A DNA stretch of 9,610 nucleotides from Bryobacterales bacterium (GTDB lineage: Bacteria; Acidobacteriota; Terriglobia; Bryobacterales; Bryobacteraceae): assembly GCA_020853155.1 (NCBI GenBank), contig JADYZL010000561.1:1-9610 (forward strand). The letters run 5' to 3'. Below, piece after piece: positions 7,073 to 9,610 of the stretch (position 1 is its first letter; each line of letters opens with the position of its first letter). Position numbers and translations under genes: made by a program. Below the pieces are notes generated by a model. It saw only the letters and a list, made by a program, of their open reading frames with translations, had not been told where the DNA came from and did not search any database.

Positions 7073-8128
7073 ATGCCCGAGACCATCCCGCCCTCTTCGC
7101 AGAATCGCACGAGCTCAGGCTGGGCAAGCATGGCCCGCCGCGCTGTCCGCTCCGTCGGGGTGAACCAACTTGCTACAAACTCCGCCTGGCGCACGAACCG
7201 GTTGCTGGTGCTGTGCTATCACGGCATCTCGCTCGATCAAGAGCACGATTGGCGGCCTGGCCTTTTTCTCTCCCTTGAGGTCTTCGAAGCGCGGCTGCGT
7301 GCGATCGCGGAAGGCGGCTATAACGTTTTACCCCTGGACGAAGCCATGGAGCGATTGGCGAAAAAGTCCCTTCCCGCCAAGAGTGTCGCCATCACTTTCG
7401 ACGACGGGTTCGCAGACTTCGCGATCCTCGCGCTTCCCGTCCTCAAGAAGTTTCAATTCCCCGCCACCGTCTACCTCACCACCTGGTATGCCCTCCGGAA
7501 CAAGCCGCTGTTCAACTTGGCGGTTCCCTACATGCTTTGGAAACAGCGGGATTGCCCCATCGGCGCCGCCGCACATTTCGGTTGGGACCGGCCTCCGGAC
7601 TTGCGCACGGAGATTGGGCGAGCCGCCGCGTGGGTCTCGGTCCAGCAATATGTAACAAGCCGGCAGCTTTCCAGCACGGACCAGTTCGATCTGCAGGAAG
7701 AGATTGCCGCGGTGCTGGGTTTCGACTACCAATCCTTGGTCGCGCAGCACTTGCTCCGCATCATGACGCCGGCCGAGGCCTCTGCCGTGGCGGCGCAAGG
7801 GTTCCCCCTCGAACTGCACACGCACAGGCACCGGACTCCCGAAGCCCCAGACCTATTCGTTCGGGAGATTCACGAGAACAGAGACCACATCCGCGCGATA
7901 TCGGGAACCGAGCCGCGGCATTTCTGCTACCCCTCGGGAGTCTACCGGCCGGCGATGTTGCCGCTCCTCCGCCAATGCGGCGTCCAATCGGCCACCACCT
8001 GTATTTCCGGATTAGCGGAGCATGGCACGGAACCGTTGCTGGTTCCCCGCATGCTCGATCTCCACAATCGCACCCAGGAGTCGTTTGAAGGATGGCTCAG
8101 TGGTGTGGAGGCCTTCCTGCACCGGTAG
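7073..8128 (+). CDS. Polysaccharide deacetylase family protein (NodB homology, CE4-type)
   Basis: CE4 enzymes remove N- or O-acetyl groups from sugar polymers with a divalent metal. The 351-residue protein shows LCYHGI (47-52), a hallmark of the subgroup, then the catalytic motif TFDDGF (108-113) with Asp110 as expected base and Asp111 as metal ligand. The metal-binding HTHRH (His249, His253) and CYPSG (285-289) follow. The gap between the first two motifs is about 138 residues, far more than in a minimal NodB domain, so an extra segment of some 80 residues (about 145-235) is present. There is no clear signal peptide; the N-terminal 40 residues are polar and basic, so it may act in the cytoplasm or at the inner membrane. 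The start lies 3 bases after the ligase-like gene's stop with no clear ribosome site, consistent with translational coupling. Met20 (7130) is an alternative start. The substrate is probably the glycan handled by its neighbour, which is an inference. Confidence 0.93.
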   Translation: MPETIPPSSQNRTSSGWASMARRAVRSVGVNQLATNSAWRTNRLLVLCYHGISLDQEHDWRPGLFLSLEVFEARLRAIAEGGYNVLPLDEAMERLAKKSLPAKSVAITFDDGFADFAILALPVLKKFQFPATVYLTTWYALRNKPLFNLAVPYMLWKQRDCPIGAAAHFGWDRPPDLRTEIGRAAAWVSVQQYVTSRQLSSTDQFDLQEEIAAVLGFDYQSLVAQHLLRIMTPAEASAVAAQGFPLELHTHRHRTPEAPDLFVREIHENRDHIRAISGTEPRHFCYPSGVYRPAMLPLLRQCGVQSATTCISGLAEHGTEPLLVPRMLDLHNRTQESFEGWLSGVEAFLHR

Positions 8129-8131
8129 CCC

Positions 8132-8148
8132 CGCGGGAGTTTCCCGCG
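8132..8148 (+). terminator. GC-rich hairpin just after the deacetylase gene
   Basis: CGCGGGA and TCCCGCG form a perfect 7-base-pair inverted repeat around a GTT loop, starting 4 bases after the stop codon at 8128. No T run follows (only CTTT some bases later), so this is not a canonical intrinsic terminator. It could protect the 3' end of the mRNA, or end transcription weakly or with Rho. Confidence 0.4.
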
Positions 8149-8254
8149 CGCCAGCTTTCCATCTGTGATGCAACCGGGGAATCGCTTACACGTCTTATCG
8201 GTAGCGCCGCCCCGGGCCGGTGGAGGTCCCGATCCATTCCCCATCCGGTAGAAT

Positions 8255-8258
8255 GAGG
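8255..8258 (+). promoter_or_regulatory. Ribosome binding site that decides the VWA gene start
   Basis: GAGG lies 9 bases before the ATG at 8268. The upstream in-frame starts, GTG at 8220 and ATG at 8253, lack such a site, and the ATG at 8253 sits inside a TAGAAT -10-like box (8249-8254). The start at 8268 also gives the cleanest signal peptide. Confidence 0.5.
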
Positions 8259-8267
8259 TCTATCACC

Positions 8268-9266
8268 ATGCCGACGCAGTTTCGCCTTTTGCTCCACTTC
8301 GCCCTGATTCCGGCTGTCCTCGGCGTGCTGATGGCGTTGCCGCTCCCGGCACAGACCGCGCCTGGCTCTACCGCTGCCCTGCCGCCCGCCACGCCACCGC
8401 CCGCCGCGCAGGAAACGATCGATACCCCCTTCACCTACGACGTCACCCGTGTGAACGTTCTGTTCACGGTCACCGATAAGCGGGGCCGCTTCGTGACGGA
8501 CCTCACGAAAAACGATTTCCAGGTCTTCGAGAACAAGAAGCCCCAGAGCATTCTCGAGTTCACCGCCGAATCGGATCTCCCCCTGCGCATCGCCATTCTC
8601 GTGGACACCAGCAACAGCATCCGCGAACGCTTCCGCTTTGAGCAGGAAGCCGCCATCCAGTTCCTCAGCAAGGCCCTGCGTCCTGGGCAGGATCACGCTA
8701 TCATCGTCGGCTTCGATTCCGTCCCGCAAATTCAGACGGAGCTCACCGGGGATCTGGAAGTTCTCTCGAAGTCCCTCCGGGACATGCGCCCCGGTGGAGG
8801 CACTTCCCTCTATGACGCTATTTTTTACACTTGCCGGGATCGCCTGGCCAAGGATCAGCCGCTCTACAAGTTCCGCCACGCCATGGTGATCCTCTCCGAC
8901 GGCGATGATACCCAGAGCCTCAAGACCCGGGATCAGGCCTTGGAGTTGGCCCAGAAGACCGACGTCGTGATTTACACCATCTCCACCAACATTTCCCGGA
9001 TGACAACACCCGGCGACAAGGTCCTCCGCTACTTCGCGGAGGAAACCGGTGGCTTGAGCTTCTTTCCGTTCAAAGTGGAAGATCTCGAACAATCCTTTGA
9101 AAACATCGCCAATGAGTTGCGCCACCAGTACAACATCTACTACCGCCCGGAACCTCTCCGCACCGACGGTAGTTACCAGTCGATCGATCTTCGCGTGAAA
9201 GATCGCAAGAATATGCTGGTGCGGGCGCGAAAGGGATACTACGCCCCCGTGGAGGGCGCGCGATAG
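8268..9266 (+). CDS. Secreted VWFA-related Acidobacterial domain protein
   Basis: This 333-residue protein fits the family of secreted von Willebrand factor A proteins that is expanded in Acidobacteria (TIGR03436 type). Its role is not established; VWA domains usually bind protein ligands through a metal. A signal peptide covers about residues 1-28 (hydrophobic core, then LPLPAQ), followed by a short Pro/Ala-rich linker. Next comes VNVLFTVTDKRGRFVTDLTK and DFQVFENKKPQ, the conserved beta-rich N-terminal module. The VWA domain has an intact MIDAS: DTSNS (113-117), Thr179 in GGGTSLYDA, and Asp211 in LSDGDD. The end shows YNIYYRPE and ARKGYYAP, the typical family close. A start at 8220 would give 348 residues, but the ribosome site favours 8268. 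It is 139 bases from the deacetylase gene beyond a hairpin, so probably separately transcribed, and converges on the phosphoesterase gene with a 36-base gap. Confidence 0.92.
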   Translation: MPTQFRLLLHFALIPAVLGVLMALPLPAQTAPGSTAALPPATPPPAAQETIDTPFTYDVTRVNVLFTVTDKRGRFVTDLTKNDFQVFENKKPQSILEFTAESDLPLRIAILVDTSNSIRERFRFEQEAAIQFLSKALRPGQDHAIIVGFDSVPQIQTELTGDLEVLSKSLRDMRPGGGTSLYDAIFYTCRDRLAKDQPLYKFRHAMVILSDGDDTQSLKTRDQALELAQKTDVVIYTISTNISRMTTPGDKVLRYFAEETGGLSFFPFKVEDLEQSFENIANELRHQYNIYYRPEPLRTDGSYQSIDLRVKDRKNMLVRARKGYYAPVEGAR

Positions 9267-9302
9267 CCGCTTCTCCTGCCTCTGAATCCGGGTGAATACA
9301 GC

Positions 9303-9610
9303 TCAGCCCACCAGCATGTCCTTGCTTTCAATGCCCGCTACCTTCACGCGCCGGATACTGCGGGCGAGGCCCGTCGTCTCATCCACGTCGATCACGGCGC
9401 CACGCAACTGAGGATCGGCTTCGGAAAGTTCCAGCCGGTTCGGGATGCCCGTGAGAAAGCGCCGTAGCGCGGATTCCGGCGTCGCCCCGATGATCGAACC
9501 GTAAGCCCCGGTCATTCCCGCGTCCGCCTGCAGCGCGGTCCCCTTTGGCAGAACCCGTTCGTCCGCCGTGGGCACGTGCGTGTGCGTGCCGATCACCGCG
9601 CTCACCCGGC
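9303..9610 (-). CDS. YmdB-like (TIGR00282 family) metallophosphoesterase, C-terminal part only
   Basis: Only about 102 C-terminal residues of a family normally near 260 residues are present; the start lies beyond the right edge. The visible part reads VSAVIGTHTHVPTADERVLPKG, whose GTHTHV motif supplies two metal-binding His residues, then DAGMTGAYGSIIG, both typical of YmdB-like proteins. The family contains dinuclear-metal phosphodiesterases; Bacillus YmdB acts on 2',3'-cyclic nucleotides and affects biofilm formation. The last 40 residues (FLTGIPNRLELSEAD onward) form the usual beta-rich end. The reading frame is open to the window edge, and the GTG at 9605 is internal Val, not a start. The product name is firm, the cellular substrate is not. 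Symbol ymdB is used for the Bacillus homologue and is not assigned here. Confidence 0.9.
   Translation of the reverse strand, partial: RVSAVIGTHTHVPTADERVLPKGTALQADAGMTGAYGSIIGATPESALRRFLTGIPNRLELSEADPQLRGAVIDVDETTGLARSIRRVKVAGIESKDMLVG

Noticed and set aside
8097..9125. A 342-codon open frame on the minus strand opposite the VWA gene.
   Set aside because: The VWA frame has an intact MIDAS and signal peptide, and the antisense product resembles no family. It is a shadow of codon bias.
1..9610. CRISPR arrays, tRNA or rRNA genes, insertion sequences, integrases, toxin-antitoxin pairs, riboswitches or a T-box before valS.
   Set aside because: I read both strands for direct repeats, cloverleaf arms, transposase motifs and leader elements and found none. 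The gaps between genes are all shorter than 220 bases.

Overview
The window looks like ordinary chromosome from a GC-rich Acidobacterium, most likely Solibacter/Bryobacter-like. The best evidence is the complete 'VWFA-related Acidobacterial domain' protein near the right end, supported by GC-rich codon use, a secreted beta-barrel-like protein, and the gene style. The lineage is inferred; there is no rRNA or other taxonomic marker here.

Layout from left to right. Positions 1-214 hold no convincing gene, only a candidate intrinsic terminator (123-144) read on the minus strand. Three minus-strand genes follow. valS (2788-5466, valyl-tRNA synthetase) is first in transcription order. nadC (1870-2739, quinolinate phosphoribosyltransferase) follows 48 bases later and is probably co-transcribed. 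Last is a secreted, probably outer-membrane protein (215-1741), separated from nadC by a candidate terminator. A 127-base divergent region (5467-5593) separates valS from a plus-strand pair: a multi-pass O-antigen ligase/polymerase-like protein (5594-7069) and, 3 bases later, a NodB-type polysaccharide deacetylase (7073-8128). A GC-rich hairpin lies just after the deacetylase stop. A secreted von Willebrand factor A protein (8268-9266) is next on the plus strand. It converges on the C-terminal part of a YmdB-like metallophosphoesterase (9303-9610, minus strand) that runs off the right edge.

How the genes fit together. valS and nadC are housekeeping functions (translation and NAD synthesis). 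The ligase-like and deacetylase genes form a small surface-glycan unit: one would join or polymerise lipid-linked glycan at the membrane and the other would remove acetyl groups from a surface sugar polymer. The barrel-like protein and the VWA protein are envelope or secreted proteins of unknown partner. I found no CRISPR array, transposase, integrase, tRNA, phage gene or defence system, and no strong case for an undescribed system. The points most worth a second look are the uncertain starts next to TAGAAT boxes, the glycan gene pair without glycosyltransferases, the long insertion in the deacetylase, and the poorly characterised barrel protein.
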